From: Collybiopsis luxurians FD-317 M1
Lineage: Eukaryota; Basidiomycota; Agaricomycetes; Agaricales; Omphalotaceae
DNA length: 64,000 nucleotides
Reading direction: 5' to 3'
Assembly (NCBI GenBank): GCA_000827265.1
Contig: KN834840.1
Coordinates: forward strand, 111,311-175,310
Positions 1 through 11,499 of this stretch are shown here, one piece after another (position 1 is the stretch's first letter; every line of letters starts with the position of its first letter). A model generated the notes under the pieces. It made no database searches. It worked only from the letters and a program-made list of their open reading frames with translations, and was not told where the DNA came from. The position numbers were made by a program, and so were the translations under genes.

Positions 1-98
1 GTACATTTTCCAGCTGAGAAAAATATTGCAATAAGTGATTTTTTCCTTGAGATTTTTCAAGAGGTAAATATAGTTTTTTGCTCTAGAAAGATATTATG

Positions 99-1024
99 TT
101 AAATGTACAGGAAAAAAAAAATATTTCCTAGCTTTTTACAGCAGAAAAAGTCTGGCCCACTGGCAGTGAAATCCTCAACATGCTTGATCTCCATCTGTTC
201 CCGTATATCCTGCAGGGTCAGAGCCATATGAAGGCTGGGATCTGCCAATTCATCTTCATTCTTTTCAACCAATGAATAGGTCAAAGGATCCTCCCTGGTG
301 TGAACAAAATAGGCATTAGGGTGACCAGACAAAAAGATCACTACAGGAGATGTATTGCGAGTCTCAACAAGAGTACTGGGAAGGGAAGTGGTATCGAGAG
401 AAGGAATAAAATTGGATAGGGAATCGGGAGTGGAGTCACTCTTTGTCTCAAAAGGAAAGGATTCAGATGAAGGACCACCCCATATGTCCATAGGGGCAAT
501 GGTGCTAGTAGTTACTGGTTCCAAGGGCAGATCTCCAATATTCAAGAGACAATGAAGCTCCTCATAAATGCCATGAAATTGAGATAATTCAACTCCACAC
601 CCCTGGGCCAAAGCTTCAGCAGCCAGTTGGAGGTTGTGGGACTCGATGAGAGAGTCTCGCAACTCCTTAATAACTTGATCCTGCTCCTTAATGGTCACCT
701 CAGCAGTTTCATGAAGATATCTGGCTTCCTGGGTGACTTGCTAGGAAGGATCAGTGAGCCATGGAAACCTTACGACAAGTCAAAAAGACATACAGACAAC
801 TTGAGCATCTTATCTTCAAATTCCTGCGTGGTTTGACTCAAGAGTTCTCGCAACTCATGGATCTCATCGGATTGACCCTCGACAACCCTCTGCAGTTGCC
901 CAAACTCACAATGAGCTTGGTTCACAAGGACATCCTGATCAGATATGACTTGAGAAATACTCTCAGCAGCATCAGCGAGATGATCTAGGAACAAAGCAGA
1001 GTCAAAGGGAGAAGGGGAAGCCAT
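99..1024 (-). CDS. Antisense coiled-coil gene B in the 3' part of a family-N LTR element (3' end unresolved)
   Basis: Unrecognised protein, read leftwards from an ATG at 1024. Exon 1 (1024-794) and exon 2 (740 down to about 99) join in frame across a 53-nt intron with a GTATGT donor and a CTTCCTAG acceptor. The N-terminal half is heptad-rich and glutamate/glutamine-rich (coiled-coil-like, QSDEIHELRELLSQTTQEF). The centre is serine/threonine/proline-rich, and the C-terminal part around DFFCCKKLG runs into AT-rich sequence where a further intron or the true stop may lie, so the 3' end is open. It follows gene A in the same orientation after a gap of about 300 bp. Both lie immediately upstream of a polypurine tract and LTR that point the other way, so they look like antisense cargo of that element. 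CpG is retained, which fits a recent insertion. Function unknown. Confidence 0.55.
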
Positions 1025-1325
1025 GACAAGGGAGGATCTTGAAATGAGGATAGAAAAATAGTCTCGAAAAAGTATCCTTTTATCAAGACAAGGATGCCCG
1101 ATACGAACCTAATAAGGGACAAAATGTGCAGCCACATGCATACGCCTCATGGAAATTTTTGAATACTTCAATTCTCAGGAGATATCTTATTTTGAACCTG
1201 GGGCAACTTCTTATTTCACACAAAGGAGGGGCCCAAAAAAGAAAAAGATTTAATTTAGGAAGGGAAATACAAAAAAATTGGAATAAGGATCTATCAATAT
1301 ACAAAAAATCTATTAGCTGAAAGTC

Positions 1326-3146
1326 CTAGGAACTACTGGAAGAAGGCTTTGTGGGCGAGGCAGCAGCAAACTGCCCTCGGACCAACTCAAAAAGCTGTCA
1401 AAGTTGGCTGAGTTCATCATCTTGCAACTTTGACTCTTCTGCTGCGACTTGACGGGCCTCCTCACTTGCAGCCAACTTCTTCTTTAGCTCCTCTATCTTG
1501 CCATCCTGAGCTTCCAATGCTCCCCTTAATTGCTGAACCTCCTGTAAGATATTCTATCAAAAAACTAAACCAGTCGAAAGAGAAGAAAGGAACTTACCGA
1601 TGACTGAATGTCACCTTTGAAATGCCTTACGAAGGATTTCAGACGAGCTAATTCCTTGTCCTTCTCCTCCAACTGACTTTCCCATGAGGACACTTGCTCC
1701 TTCAAATGGAGATTCTTGGTCTCCAGATGATCTGACTTCCGCGATAAAGTTTGATACTCCCAATACGCTCGGAGGAGTTTGTCCTGTTGAGAATCGACGA
1801 TGTTTGCAGAAGTCATATTCACAACCATTAGTGACTCGACGAATTGAAGCAGGGATTCACTCAAGAATGGTACAGGTGGCTCGGAAGGGGAGTGCTGCTA
1901 AGGGAACATGAAAAATGGTAAACGACTAGATAAATCTGCAGAAGTGTGGGATTACGCACCAATTGTTCTTCGAGATCTGTGAATGCTCCTTGAATCATTC
2001 CATCCACCAGAGCCCATAAATCCTGCTCAAGTATCTTCTTCCCGGGACCAGCAAACAACGATGCCATCCTTGTAACCACACATTCTACAGCAGTCTGTAT
2101 CAGTGAAGAGGTTAATTAGTACGGATGTGCAAAAAGAAAAAGAGTTTAAACCAAGACTTACTTTTGTCCCAAGTCAGAGAAGACCCATCGGAAGGGACTT
2201 GCTTGATGAGAGGTTCAAAAAACCACATTTTCAAGCTGGAAACCTTGCGATAGGACTGGTTATCGCTGGCCTTCCAGACAGGGGCAGAAGGTGTTGGAAC
2301 AGGGACAGGGGGAGGTGGAACATCTTCAGGATAATCCAAAGTCATGGTGTCCAGCTCTTCTGGAGCGCCCATCTCCACGTTGACATCTGCGGCATTGCAA
2401 ACAACCTCCTTCCCCTTACGATACAAATTTGGAACAACCTGTTCGCAACTTGACTCCCCTAAACATATCCCCTCCTGTCGAAGGAGCTGACTCTTTCGAA
2501 AGGCATTCGAAGAGACGACTAGGAAGATAATGAGTACTATAACAACACTAGACTCATTGAACTCACCAGCTTTCCTTTTGCCTTCTGAAACCCTCGGCCT
2601 GTCCGACAATAAACCTAATTCCTCAGGATGATTACAGTAGTAAGGGATTTTTTGCAACCCCGTTGTTAAGGCATTCCATTCCTCGCCCCGAATAGCAAAC
2701 AGCCCTCGACTTGACATGATACAATAGGTGACAATGAGGGGGAGCTTAGCGAGGATGTGGAATTGGAGGAGATGAAAGATACTCTTGAAGGAACAAAACT
2801 TCTTGCTAGAAGGATAGTTCGCTTCGCAAGTACTACACGATAAAGAGTCGGGGTGAAGGGAGCAGGAGGAGTGAAGATTATGTGACTCGCAATATTCGCA
2901 AGATGGGTAGTTCCCAAAAATATTCCTCCACTCTTCGACATCTATTCTATCCAAAACCTCAGGACTCAAATTGGCGAGATAAGTGTCCTCGTAAATAGGC
3001 TGGAGGCCAGTAGGAAGGGAAGGGGGAATGCGGTCCGTAATTGAAATTGAGGGATAGCTAAGATGTGTACTGCACTCAAAGGCCACACGTCGCATCTTCT
3101 TGGCCGCTGGGGGAGCAGAGGGAAGAGCATTGGAAAAGGGAACCAT
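1326..3146 (-). CDS. Antisense five-exon gene A: cysteine-cluster plus coiled-coil protein
   Basis: Unrecognised protein. Exons inferred by eye are 3146-2567, 2518-2162, 2084-1960, 1897-1598 and 1541-1326. The introns are 48, 77, 62 and 56 nt, all GT..AG. Exon lengths sum to 1578 nt, an exact multiple of three, which supports the model. The ATG at 3146 is chosen because upstream codons give only a TTG. Residues about 85-120 hold a cysteine/histidine cluster (CEYCESHNLHSSC, then CSTCEANY) that may bind zinc. A glutamate/lysine-rich coiled coil follows, and the tail is serine-rich (SPTKPSSSSS). A TGA at 1398-1400 interrupts the last exon about 25 codons before the natural-looking stop. It sits where CGA would fit, so it may be a CpG deamination or the real end. 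Gene A lies about 300 bp before a polypurine tract and LTR of opposite orientation. Confidence 0.65.
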
Positions 3147-3427
3147 GGATGCCAATTGGAGGGACTGCGGAATTTTGATAATCAGTCAGGGTTTTGACCC
3201 TCCTGAAGCACTTGAAGACGCAATGGGCTGGTCGGGAAACATTTGAGAGGACAACATAATGGTAAGAGGAAGAGAGGAAATTGACTCAAAAACCCAGAGT
3301 GCCAGCTTTATAAGGGCTTTGGACTTAGAGTTTTCAATCGAAATCTGGCAGCCGGCACATTGAAACTCAATCTGATGGTGTGGCAGTCACAACACCGTGT
3401 TGCATCAAAAACTATGCATCCTTTCAA

Positions 3428-3453
3428 GGGCTCAAGGCCCTTGGGGGGGGTAA
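3428..3453 (+). other. Polypurine tract of the family-N LTR element
   Basis: A run of eight G residues followed by TAA directly precedes the LTR start TGTTATG at 3454. A G-rich tract abutting a TG-starting LTR is the normal plus-strand priming site of LTR retrotransposons. It marks 3454-4149 as a 3' LTR and places the antisense genes at 99-3146 inside the element. Confidence 0.65.
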
Positions 3454-4149
3454 TGTTATGCCCTACGCTATTTTTTCCGCTCTTTCCAACCAGTACACTC
3501 ACCCCACAACTCAATAATAGTCTTACCAATCAATTCAGCTCTCCAAATCTGACACGCATTTTGCAAGGCAAACTAACCAGTTGCTCAATCCAAATGTCTA
3601 TTCACAAGACCACATGTCTTCCCGCAGCATATAAAAGCCTTGTACCTACATCTCTCACGCTAATGCTGTTATTACCTGAACTATCTTGATCTGTGTTGTT
3701 TCTGTTCTCTTGTTCACTAGTCTATAATATTATTCTGCTTAACACTGAGTCGAGCAAACCCCATTGACACCGAGTCACTGGCATATCCACTTCTACACTT
3801 GTCGAACCAATTGACAAGACTATTCGACTGCCATAGCCTTTCGAATATTCCGTCTCGTAGGGTAAACGGACACCGAGTCACGAACCTTCTGAGTCAACCC
3901 TCGTTAATACTGTCTTAATGAGTTCTTTTGATATACTATTTCTAGTTGCACCGAGCTACTAGATTTATTATTCGACACTTGAGGATCATTCCTCCACATC
4001 CAATACCAAAACTGTACAGGACTCGTTCACCTGTCGTACGTAGTGACTCCCCATCACGTATTCTGTCTCGGCTGTGGTATAATAAAATACTTTCTATTCA
4101 TTGAACCTGCTACAAGCTTCTAACAACAAAGGTAGTAAAGGTCCTAACA
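3454..4149 (+). repeat. 3' LTR of family N (CpG-retaining copy)
   Basis: 696 bp, starting TGTTATGCCCTACG and ending GGTCCTAACA (TG..CA). A second copy of the same LTR lies in inverted orientation at 10812-11499 and aligns along its whole length at roughly 90% by eye. A TATAAAAG box sits about 175 bp into the LTR (near 3630), a plausible promoter. This copy keeps about twenty CpG sites, many of which are TpG or CpA in the other copy, so it appears younger. The right flank begins TTGCC. The matching target-site duplication would lie left of the window. Confidence 0.85.
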
Positions 4150-4993
4150 TTGCCCAGATATAATGCAACTGGCAAACCTGTATTTTTGAGAAAAGTTGGC
4201 AGTAATGTCATAATTTCTGAGCTTTGGGCATCAATAAAGACACTGACTGGCAGAATTAGAACTATCTCACTGAGATAATTTAAGAATTCTGCGCTAATTG
4301 CAGTTTGCTCTTGAAGCAGCTCCCATAAGTTCCAGTTGCTGCTAATTGGCTCATTGCACCAACAAATGACCTGATTCTGATGAGAGCTTAGGAAAGGGTT
4401 CTCAGGAATTGGAACTTGGGGGATATTGATGAATTTATTGAATTTGAATTCATACTGGCAAAGGACATGGAGCATGAACAATATTGCAGCAATTAGAGGA
4501 AAAAAGGCTGAGCAAGAGTTATTGGCAACTTTTCTTGCTGTGTCTTCCCTGTGCCAAGTTCTCAAATACCCAAACTGACAAGGGTATGCCCAAAATTGAA
4601 ACCCTTCAAAAAAACACAAAGTATCTGCTCAAGTGTATCCCATTGAGCCTGCGGAGATTGTTCCAAAGTGTATGTATTGTTTGAAAGTTTCTCAATTTTG
4701 ATTGCCTCAGGAGAGAAATTGAGGCATTGCAAAAAGTGAGATTTGAAAGGGTTCAAGCTCAGGGCAAAACCTAGGAACAGCAGTGTAGGCTGATATCAAC
4801 TAGGTACATAAAAGTTTGGTGGATCTGAGAAATGGACACCAGGATTCCATCTCTTGTCTCTAGGAGGAATTTGGGGGAAATTATGTGGCTTCAGGCCAAA
4901 AAACATAAAGACATTATTATCAATAACGGCATGAAAGCCTTGGCAATTTGAGGAGTCAGCTGGAAAGTCTCGAGTGGAAACAAGAGGGTTCAT
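4150..4993 (-). pseudogene. Truncated basidiomycete-type hypothetical gene, cut by the family-N LTR
   Basis: Reads leftwards from ATG 4993. Exon 1 (about 4993-4803) ends at a GTACCT donor, and the next exon begins after an acceptor near 4767. A one-base frameshift lies in the T-run near 4600: downstream of it the frame WAYPCQFGYLRTWHREDTAR continues to 4150. The stretch FGYLRTWHREDTARKVANNS followed by AFFPLIAAILFML resembles a hypothetical protein family I know from Agaricomycetes (pattern FGYxxT...AR...SR.AFxPLMA). That is recognition from memory, not a search. The reading frame stops exactly at the LTR edge (4149), so the retroelement inserted in the gene. The rest of the gene should lie beyond the left edge of the window, outside the element's 5' LTR. 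Function unknown. Confidence 0.6.
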
Positions 4994-6640
4994 GATGTAG
5001 AGTGACCTTCAGCAAGACTTAAAGCTTGGGGAAGGGATTTGGTGATGCCTCAGGTGCTTATTCATATGTCTCTGAAACCACCAAGTCCCATGCCGCTGAA
5101 CTTCCCTCAAGGCTCCTTCCCTCTACACAACCTCTACATCACATACTGGTCTCTACTGAGCACAAGTCTCAATAGAGGCTGATTCACTGCTACTTACTCT
5201 TACAATTTCTGGAGGACCTTCTACAATATCTGCTTGTCACACAATGCATGGTTTGCACTATTTACATTTCTGACTTTTCAATCTCAAGCTACTTGAATCT
5301 ATCCAGCAAACACTTGAAATAGCTCTGCCAGGTCACTATATGCAACTTTATGCATCAAATTTCTGGTGAAGGGGTATGGATAGCTGAAACAGTGTGCTCA
5401 GTGGAGTTGGTGTTTCTAAGGTCATGGTAAGTGCACAGACAACACAACTAAATGTACATCAGCTAACCAGCTGCATAGGATGACTTGCTCTCTGGTCATT
5501 GGAAACTGCAGTTAATACTTCCATCTTTCAATTATAACAGCAGCCCACTGTTACTCATTCTTGATTTCCTTTGGACTTGCACTTTTGTGTATCACTTGTT
5601 CATTCTAGGTACATAACTGGATCTTTTGAAACACTTTCTTCTTAGCCTGGAGTGACAGCTATGGGCATAGTGAAATGCTTCAAAAGATATGAGTACTGAG
5701 TGATAAGGACTCATTGGAACAGCAGCCCTTACCTTTCATACACAACATAGCTCTTCAAAGGAATGAAGAACATCTTCAAACACAAGATATTTATACCCCT
5801 CCGATTGGTATTTCTCTGACTGAACTTATGACTCGAGTGAAGACTTCGACATCATCTGACTTGAGTTGAATTTACACAATGCTTTCTGGAGGCTCTAAGG
5901 TTTTCTTGTTGACCATATGGATATACACTGACAATGTACTCTTGTGGACTGCGACCCTTTTGGCAAGATACAGAGCTGTGCTGTACTCCATTTCAAAGAC
6001 TTGAATGCACTCATTTCACACTCCCAGACCTATATTCCCTCTCTGTCAGTAGCTCTTCTGCCCACCTTGGACAACATTGAGGCAACAGTTGTCCAAGACT
6101 TTGGTCCACTTCCACATGGACTGAACAAAACTCCTATTCAGAGCTTCAGCTTTGAATCAAAGGGTTGTAAACTGTGGCAAGCCTTCTTAGCCAGTAATAA
6201 GTGTGTTCTCAGCTAGTTGTGAGCTTTGCAAAGAACTGCTCTTAACCCAATCAGATCAGACTGACAGGTAGAATGTGTGAGTAAGGAGGTTGTCAAAGGT
6301 TCTCTTTCAGTGAACACCTTAAGGAAGCAACCAGTGAAACAAAAGGATACATTGTAGACTTGTCTTGCAGCTTCTTTGAATGTACTAAGGTACAGAATAG
6401 GTGCAGAGGGGTGTGGAGAGAGTCAATGAGCTTAGTCTCCTATAGAGAAGTTCACTTGCTTGGTGTCATTGAAGCAACAGATCACCACAAGCTTAGCTGG
6501 CTTAACCAGAGTTTGCCTGTCTTCAAGCTTATTGGGTGCAATCCCAAGGTCACTTGGATACTAGAAGCTTATACAGTGCAATCTGTAGGTCACTTTGGTT
6601 TCATTGTTGAGCAAGAACCACCAACAAGGCATATACATCA
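4994..6640. other. No supportable gene; CpG-poor repeat-like DNA
   Basis: Stops are frequent in all frames. A 90-codon open stretch at 5944-6216 (+) and one at 6360-6662 (+) have no recognised motif, no splice context and no conserved neighbour. CpG is strongly depleted, as in the surrounding transposon relics, so this is probably decayed mobile DNA. Confidence 0.5.
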
Positions 6641-6644
6641 GCAA

Positions 6645-6925
6645 AAGTACTTCAAAGCCTAGGCTCACTTTGATTCCTTTTGGGAAACCTGGAGCTTCCT
6701 GGGCTACCTGATAGACCCAGGGTGCCAGAGTTGCCCAAGGTTGCCAGGAGACACCCCGCAAATCCTGTGCACACTCAGGCAAATTAAAGTAGCCCAAGGT
6801 ATCCTGGGAATCTTTGAGCAGCCCTGAGAGCTTCCTGTGGATCTCTGAGTATCCCTGAGCATCCCTGGGCATCCCTGGGCATCTCTGAGCATCCCTAAGC
6901 ATCCCTGGAAGGTATCTGCTTATGT
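6645..6925. repeat. Short GC-rich interspersed repeat with about 10-bp periodicity (copy 1)
   Basis: CCTGGG/CCCAGG-rich island in AT-rich surroundings. Its right half repeats CATCCCTGGG with small changes every 10 bp (about 6855-6905). The left edge reads ATCAGCAAAAGTACTTC, close to the ends of related copies near 26815 and 39770. The core GTGCCAGGAGACAC near 6735 recurs at about 38370. Non-coding; probably a non-autonomous element. Confidence 0.55.
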
Positions 6926-7189
6926 TAAAATCAATCTTGTAACCCTCAATGAATATCTAAACCCCTGTATATCTCATCTCACATATGTTTTGAGCAATGA
7001 GGAATACACATTAACTTGATTACATGATACAATAGTAGAAATATAACTCAAAGATGAGATGGGTAAGTAGACAGACATTCAGTAAGCAGGAAAGTAAATG
7101 CAGTGTCAAGAAGATCAATCTAAGGTGATTAATCAGTGTTAAAGAAGGGGAAAAAAAGACAAGAACTCACCCTAGATAATAGCCCTCCT

Positions 7190-8640
7190 CTCTACACAGG
7201 TCCTTGCCCTCAAACAGCAATATAGAGGCACCTAACCCATCTAACATGGGTCAAAGTGGACAGGAGCACTTGTAGAATACCAGTATTCATGTCCCGACTA
7301 AAATCAGAGCACCCCCAGTCTCTGTTGTCATTCCACAAGCAGTGAATACTTATCCTCCTTCCCTACAACCTAGAGCATCATAACCTGCAGCTGCATTTGC
7401 AGCACCCCCTCCTGTTCCAGTGACTGGACCAGTAATGGTACCAACTACAGGACTTCCAGATCATAATGACAGAAGAACTCCTGCTGTTGCAGTTTGAATA
7501 AACATTGCAGGGAACAGAATATTGTAGAAATATGGCGCAGTGGTTTGATAAGAGTTGTGAGACTCAAATATTGGATACAAATGATTGTTCTGTTCCATGG
7601 TACTGGCCTCAAGGTAGGCCTTATATACTCCATAACACAGTATCTAGAAAGTTCTACATACTTCTACTATTACTATCTGAGTAATACTGTCCGCAGTATG
7701 TGAGTAATCCAACTTGGAACTACATGTGCCAGATTGTATTACTAATGACAAACTGAGAAATACAATACAAATGAGTCCTTCCAAGTAACATTTATGATGT
7801 TGTGTACACACTGCAACAAGGTTATATTCCTTACAGAACAGCAGTCAGTGCAAGAGGGGGTAGTCTACCAGGACTGCCCCCTCCACCACCTCCTGGAAGG
7901 TATACATATCCTCCTTTGCATCATACTAGCAATGTATCTAATACATGCAAGGAGGTAGAGGCTATGGAGGTGGTGGAAGTTCATATTATCCATCTAATGC
8001 TCCCCCAGGAGGATCACCAGGTAGAGGCCCACCAGGAGGAGGCAGAGGACCACCTAGTGATTGGGGAACAATGGACACTTACTGGAATGATCATCAGGGC
8101 TGGCTGGTAATACAGGGACTTCAAGGAGAGAGAGGTGAAACAGGTCCACCAGGATGAGATGCAAATCCAATCCCAGAATTTGACTGATGCAAGGATCAGA
8201 TGAACAAAGAGGCTAAAATTGATATCAAAAAACCCAATCTGTTCACTGGTCCTGATAAAACCAAGTGGGAACTGTTCATTTCTCAGCTATGCAGAATCTT
8301 CAAAGTAAAATGCACCATCTACAAAGATGATTGGGATAAGGTTGCCTTTGTAGTAACATATTTAACAGATGCTGCTGCTGTGCACTATGATAACCTACTC
8401 AGACAACAGGATATGGGTGGTTACATTGTTGCCTTATATGATTGGCCTGCAATTGTTACAGAATAGGAGAGGTATTTTGGAATGTTTGACTTGCAATGTG
8501 ATGTGCAGACACAACCTGATTGGATCTGACAGCAACTGCAGGAAATGTGGGCTAAATTCATTGTTAGGTTCCAACAAGCTGCATTCAAGACCAGAAACTA
8601 TCCAGTCTTGAATGAAGCTAAATAACTATAGGGGGCATAT
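7190..8640 (+). pseudogene. Ty3/gypsy gag relic, plus strand
   Basis: A series of in-phase fragments reads like a gag precursor. A proline-rich leader lies at about 7290-7490 and a glycine/proline-rich stretch at 7802-8157 (SDWGTMDTYWNDHQGW). A capsid-like core at 8200-8610 contains LFTGPDKTKWELFISQLCR, TYLTDAAAVHYDNLLR and WAKFIVRFQQAAFKT, in line with a retrotransposon gag domain. Stops interrupt it at about 8156, 8464 and 8519. The minus-strand gag at 13975-15118 has the same SDWGTMD..Y..G motif, so the two belong to related families, in opposite orientation. No protease or RT follows, so this is a truncated copy. Confidence 0.65.
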
Positions 8641-9240
8641 ATGGTGAAATGAGAGTACTGCAGTAGTGATTTGAATATTTATAGCAGCACTGAGGTGACC
8701 CTGACATATCCTGAAGTGTCCCTGGTGTATCCTGGCTGATCCTCAGACATCCTTGGGAGTGCTGTAAGACTCTCTAGGCAGCTTTCTATCTAATATGATT
8801 GGCTTAAGGGGTCCCAAATGCTCTTAGATATCCTGAGTATATAATCTTTCACCTCAGGCATTTTTCTATTATTCTCAATTATTGATAACATTCATTCCTT
8901 CATAAGACTTAACATTGTTCAGGGTTTTACAATGATTTCCTAATGACCTCTAGGGTTGCATTCACCTCTTAAGGTAGCCTCCAGTTTATACTTATATTCC
9001 TAGTTCACTCTAGGTATATCTGGTGCTCTCATGCTAATGCTATCTTAAAGGGGTTATAATTTATCCCTACTATACTTATGATTTGGGGGTATCTCTTGGT
9101 ACCATGGGGCTACCTATGCCTTTGGAAAATGAGAGATCCCAGTCATCTCAACTTCTCACAAAGTTAAATCCTTCATTCTCAAATTTGTTCCTTTCCCCCA
9201 AAGGTGGGGCATATGCCATATTCCACTGTTTTACCTGACC
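8641..9240. other. No gene seen; contains a degenerate CCTG-rich segment
   Basis: All frames are short. About 8690-8770 has CCCTGG/TATCCTG motifs like the GC-rich short repeats elsewhere, but more decayed. The rest is AT-rich and CpG-poor. Confidence 0.4.
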
Positions 9241-10783
9241 TGGTCCCAATGTCTCCCATTGGTTTTGCTGTTCACTGACTCAGGCTGTGTTTCCAGGATC
9301 TGAATATTGAGACAAGAAAGGAATTCCCAGTCCAGTGGTATTTGGGGAATTCACCAAACCCCTGGCATTCCAACTGGGTCCTTCCAACTGATTATTCTCA
9401 TGGAAAGCTTTGGGTGTTTCTCTCCTATGGTATGTCAGACTGTCAGTCCTGAATCCCAAATGATTTGGCCATAATGAGCATCCCAAATCATGCTCTGTCA
9501 CTGTTTGTTTGGGATATTGGCCCACAGGGTGAGTTTCATTAGCAAAACAAGTTGTCAATACAGCATACTTGTCTTGGGCAGCCCATCTTTCTAATCATAG
9601 AGCTGCATTGAGAGGAATTTCACTTCCAATATGTACTTTTGAGCTTCCAGCTTGCAAATATTCTGCTCTGGGAGTGAAAATCTCCTGCTTGGTTTGGGTT
9701 TTGAGACTTGTATGAGGATCCCCTGTGGTCATAGCAGCTTCTGGCTTGTCTGCTACTGGTTCCATCTGGGCTCTTATTACCCATGAGCCTCCCACATCCT
9801 CATGGATTCTCTCCTTGTACTGCTTCACTAGGTGAATATCCTTGTCTTGAGGATTTATTGCACTCATCAGCATGTTGCTGGCATTTTGCAATGCCAAACA
9901 TCTCACAGTTCTTTCTGAAAAGAACTCATTCTCCTCCTTTCGAGCCTTTCCTGAGGAGGATTTGAATTCCCAAACCCTGTTGGCTGTCCTCACCTGGTGT
10001 TCACCCCTTTCTTTCAGTACTATTAGTAGCCTGCAATCCAGATCAGTGGGTGGAAGTTATCTTGACTCTTCCAGATCCTCATAATTTGGAGTAGTAGTAT
10101 TTCCCATAGATCTGCAATACTCCTTTGCCACCTGGGCTATTTTCTGCTGGTCCTGAAATTGACTAGTATAACTGTAACCCCCAATAAGGTTGTCTGCTCT
10201 CATGGACTGTCCTTGCTCCACTTTATCTAGTAATAATAATGTAGGAGAATTTAGCATTTTCCTCATTTTGTTATCCACTATTGTATTGGGTGGAAAATTG
10301 ATTTGAGATCTTTGTATTGACTCGAGATGCCTCATGGTGGCCTTGTTCACCATTTCCATTTGTTCAGGATCCATAAGCAGCTGTGATAGCCACAAGGCTC
10401 CTTCATATTCTTCCTTCGACTGGAATACTCATGGCTAGCCTTGAGTCAGCTCTAGCTGCCATATGATATGGCTGACCTTGCTGGGAGCGACTCAAAACAT
10501 ACAGTGTCAAGACCAGGTGTCCAAAAACATGAGAAGACCCATGTTCGACAGGATTTTCCAGGTCAAACAGGTCTCTCTTGTTATGTTCCAAAATTTCCCC
10601 TGTTCTTGAGGGGATGGCACCTCTTGCTGGTGCTGATAAAACTGAACAGTTATCCATTGTAGGAGCTCCACATTGCTCCTCTTGTCTCTGGAACCTTGTA
10701 GCTCTAGCTGCTCTTTGGTGTTCTTGTTCCTGGCACTGTCTTTCTTGTTCACTTACAAAACATTTTGCAGATTTCCCAGACAT
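9240..10783 (-). pseudogene. First ORF (gag position) of a family-N LTR element, minus strand
   Basis: The ATG at 10783 lies 28 nt downstream of the end of the minus-oriented LTR 10812-11499, the usual place for gag. Frames open at 10783-10403 (starting MSGKSAKCFVSEQERQCQE, glutamine/arginine-rich), 10395-10057 and 9993-9595, then continue to about 9240 with stops between. No zinc knuckle or capsid core can be recognised with confidence, so gag is inferred mainly from position. Leader and start resemble those of element M at 27272-27244: both have an AACAGCAT sequence between LTR end and ATG. The element has no recognisable pol or 3' LTR in this orientation, so it is truncated. Confidence 0.5.
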
Positions 10784-10811
10784 CTCAGTGATGGAGAGAA
10801 TGCTGTTATGC

Positions 10812-11499
10812 TGTTAGGACCTTTTACTACCTTTTGTTGTTAGAAGCTTGTAGTAGGTTCAAGGAACAGAAAGTAATTTATTATACCACAGCCGAGACAG
10901 AATATGCAATGGGGAGTCGCTACATATGACAGGTGAATGAGTCCTGTATGGTTTGTGTATTGGATGTTGAGGAATGATCCTCGAGTGTCGAATAACAAAT
11001 CTAGTAGCTCGGTGCAACTAGAAATTGGATATCAAAAGAACTCATTAAGACAGTATTAATGAAGGTTGACTCAGAAGGTTCATGACTTGGTGTCTGTTTA
11101 CCCTATGAGATAAAGACTATGGCAGTTGAATAGTCTTGTTGATTGGTTCAACAAGTGAGAGGTAGATAAGCCAGTGACTCAGTGTCAATGGGGTTTGCTC
11201 AACTCAGTGTTAAGCAGAATAGTATTAGAAAACTCGTGAACAAGAGAATAGAAACAACACAGATCAAGATAGTTCAGGTAATAACAGCATTATTGTGAGA
11301 GATGTAGGTACAAGGCTTCTATACTCTGTGGGAGGACATGTGGTCTTGTGAATAGGAATTTGGAATGGGCAACTGGTTAGTTTGCCTCAAGAAATGCATG
11401 TAAGAATTGAAGAGTTTGGATTGAATGGTAGATTATTATCAAGTTGTGTGGTGAGTGTACTGGTTGGAAAGAGCGGAAAAAATAGTGTAGGGCATAACA
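10812..11499 (-). repeat. 5' LTR of family N (CpG-depleted copy)
   Basis: 688 bp. On the minus strand it starts TGTTATGCCCTACAC and ends AGGTCCTAACA. It is the inverted counterpart of 3454-4149. CpG sites of the other copy such as GTCGTACGTAG have become GTCATATGTAG here. The LTR interrupts the pol frame of element M at 11500, right after a PAEMN motif of the RNase H region, so it entered M. The ORF at 10783-9240 starts just downstream. Confidence 0.8.

Noticed and set aside
3308..3689. Overlapping ORFs on both strands across the LTR start
   Set aside because: They cross the polypurine tract and LTR boundary and have no motif, so they are chance frames.
6838..6905. CRISPR-like array from the regular 10-bp repeats
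   Set aside because: Units are 10 bp with no spacers, and the organism is a fungus.
8050..8157. Collagen-like Gly-X-Y stretch (GERGETGPPG)
   Set aside because: It is part of the Gly/Pro-rich region of a gypsy gag: capsid motifs follow directly, and the same segment occurs in the minus-strand gag at 14.9-15.1 kb.
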